Source: Cupriavidus basilensis
Lineage (GTDB): Bacteria; Pseudomonadota; Gammaproteobacteria; Burkholderiales; Burkholderiaceae
Assembly: GCF_000832305.1 (NCBI RefSeq)
Contig: NZ_CP010537.1
Coordinates: 1,984,001-2,048,000, forward strand
Direction: 5' to 3'
Length of the DNA stretch: 64,000 nt
In this document: piece after piece, positions 63,767 to 64,000 of the stretch
Layout of the letters: each line of letters begins with the position of its first letter
Numbering within the stretch: position 1 is the first letter of the stretch
Translations under genes and position numbers: made by a program
The notes under the pieces: model-generated
The model's input: only the letters and a program-made list of their open reading frames with translations
The model's database searches: none
Told to the model about the DNA's origin: nothing

Positions 63767-64000
63767 TTAGATCGACTCGCGCGATAGCACGGTGCCCTGC
63801 GGCACGTCCTCCGAACGATGCATCGTGCGCTTAACCGGTGCCACGACGCTAAGCGCCATGCCGACCAATTGCATTGGGCGAACGAGGTCCCGTTCCACAT
63901 TGTCTAGCGATGCGATGGTCCGGAACGTTGTGCGCGGCCCCGGGCCCCGCGCATCGAACTCGTCCATGACGATTCGGTAGGCACCGGTCACCAGCGAATC
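63767..64000 (-). CDS. Partial protein, C-terminal 77 residues
   Basis: The frame is open from the right edge (DSLVTGAYRIVMDEFDARGP...) to TAA at 63767. The family is not recognised; only the end of the protein is visible. It is probably the first gene of the minus-strand unit with 63102-63737 and 62323-63054. Confidence 0.5.
   Translation of the reverse strand, partial: DSLVTGAYRIVMDEFDARGPGPRTTFRTIASLDNVERDLVRPMQLVGMALSVVAPVKRTMHRSEDVPQGTVLSRESI

Noticed and set aside
1..64000. CRISPR arrays, rRNA and tRNA genes
   Set aside because: No spaced direct-repeat array, rRNA segment or convincing tRNA cloverleaf was seen, including beside the recombinase genes; tRNA absence was judged by eye only.

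Overview
This window looks like a chromosome or megaplasmid segment of a beta-proteobacterium of the Burkholderiaceae, close to Cupriavidus/Ralstonia/Burkholderia. The evidence is the high-GC background, a Burkholderia-type trimeric porin with a TTG start, ISNCY and IS21 elements, and many LysR/GntR/IclR-controlled catabolic operons. No rRNA, tRNA or CRISPR array was seen.

Left part (1-12.9 kb): the end of a NitT/TauT-type ABC operon whose binding protein carries an in-frame amber codon, then a porin. Next comes a decayed zone with Rhs/polymorphic-toxin debris: an Rhs core with frameshifts, a toxin tail cut by a TAA, a DUF4279 immunity candidate, and a second orphan toxin tail with its own membrane-protein partner. 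Two ISNCY copies (one truncated, one complete), an IS3 scrap and a truncated tyrosine integrase follow.

Accessory island (13-27.5 kb): one 1332-residue protein combining a PD-(D/E)XK nuclease-like N-terminus, a TPR-like helical repeat, a GreA/B C-terminal-like domain and a PIN-like domain, which looks like a conflict/defence effector. It is followed by a LysR gene, a deletion scar joining the start of aspA to the end of an aspartate/glutamate racemase gene, and a four-gene set of three coupled tyrosine recombinases plus a small coiled-coil protein (Tn554-like or Gamma-Mobile-Trio-like). The island closes with two small unknown genes and an HNH remnant.

Catabolic region (27.5-53.4 kb): an opine/amino-acid cluster arranged like Agrobacterium occ loci (RidA, three-part FAD/Fe-S opine-oxidase-like dehydrogenase, LysR, binding protein, two permeases, ATPase, Lrp/AsnC, ornithine cyclodeaminase). 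Its binding-protein gene is split by an IS21-family element with clear 6-bp target duplications. Next are aconitase X large and small subunits, a ClC channel, an IclR regulator, a two-subunit TPP decarboxylase, a GntR/UTRA regulator, a GMC alcohol oxidase/dehydrogenase, an MHS-type permease and an aldehyde dehydrogenase. Related palindromes upstream of these operons suggest one shared regulator.

Right part (53.4-64 kb): an orphan OmpR-type response regulator; a run of small, mostly unknown minus-strand genes facing an XRE regulator with operators touching its start codon; a short D,D-carboxypeptidase; an HxlR/DoxX/SDR/NmrA-like group in which the SDR has lost part of its glycine motif; and three minus-strand genes, one of DUF4261 type, running off the window.
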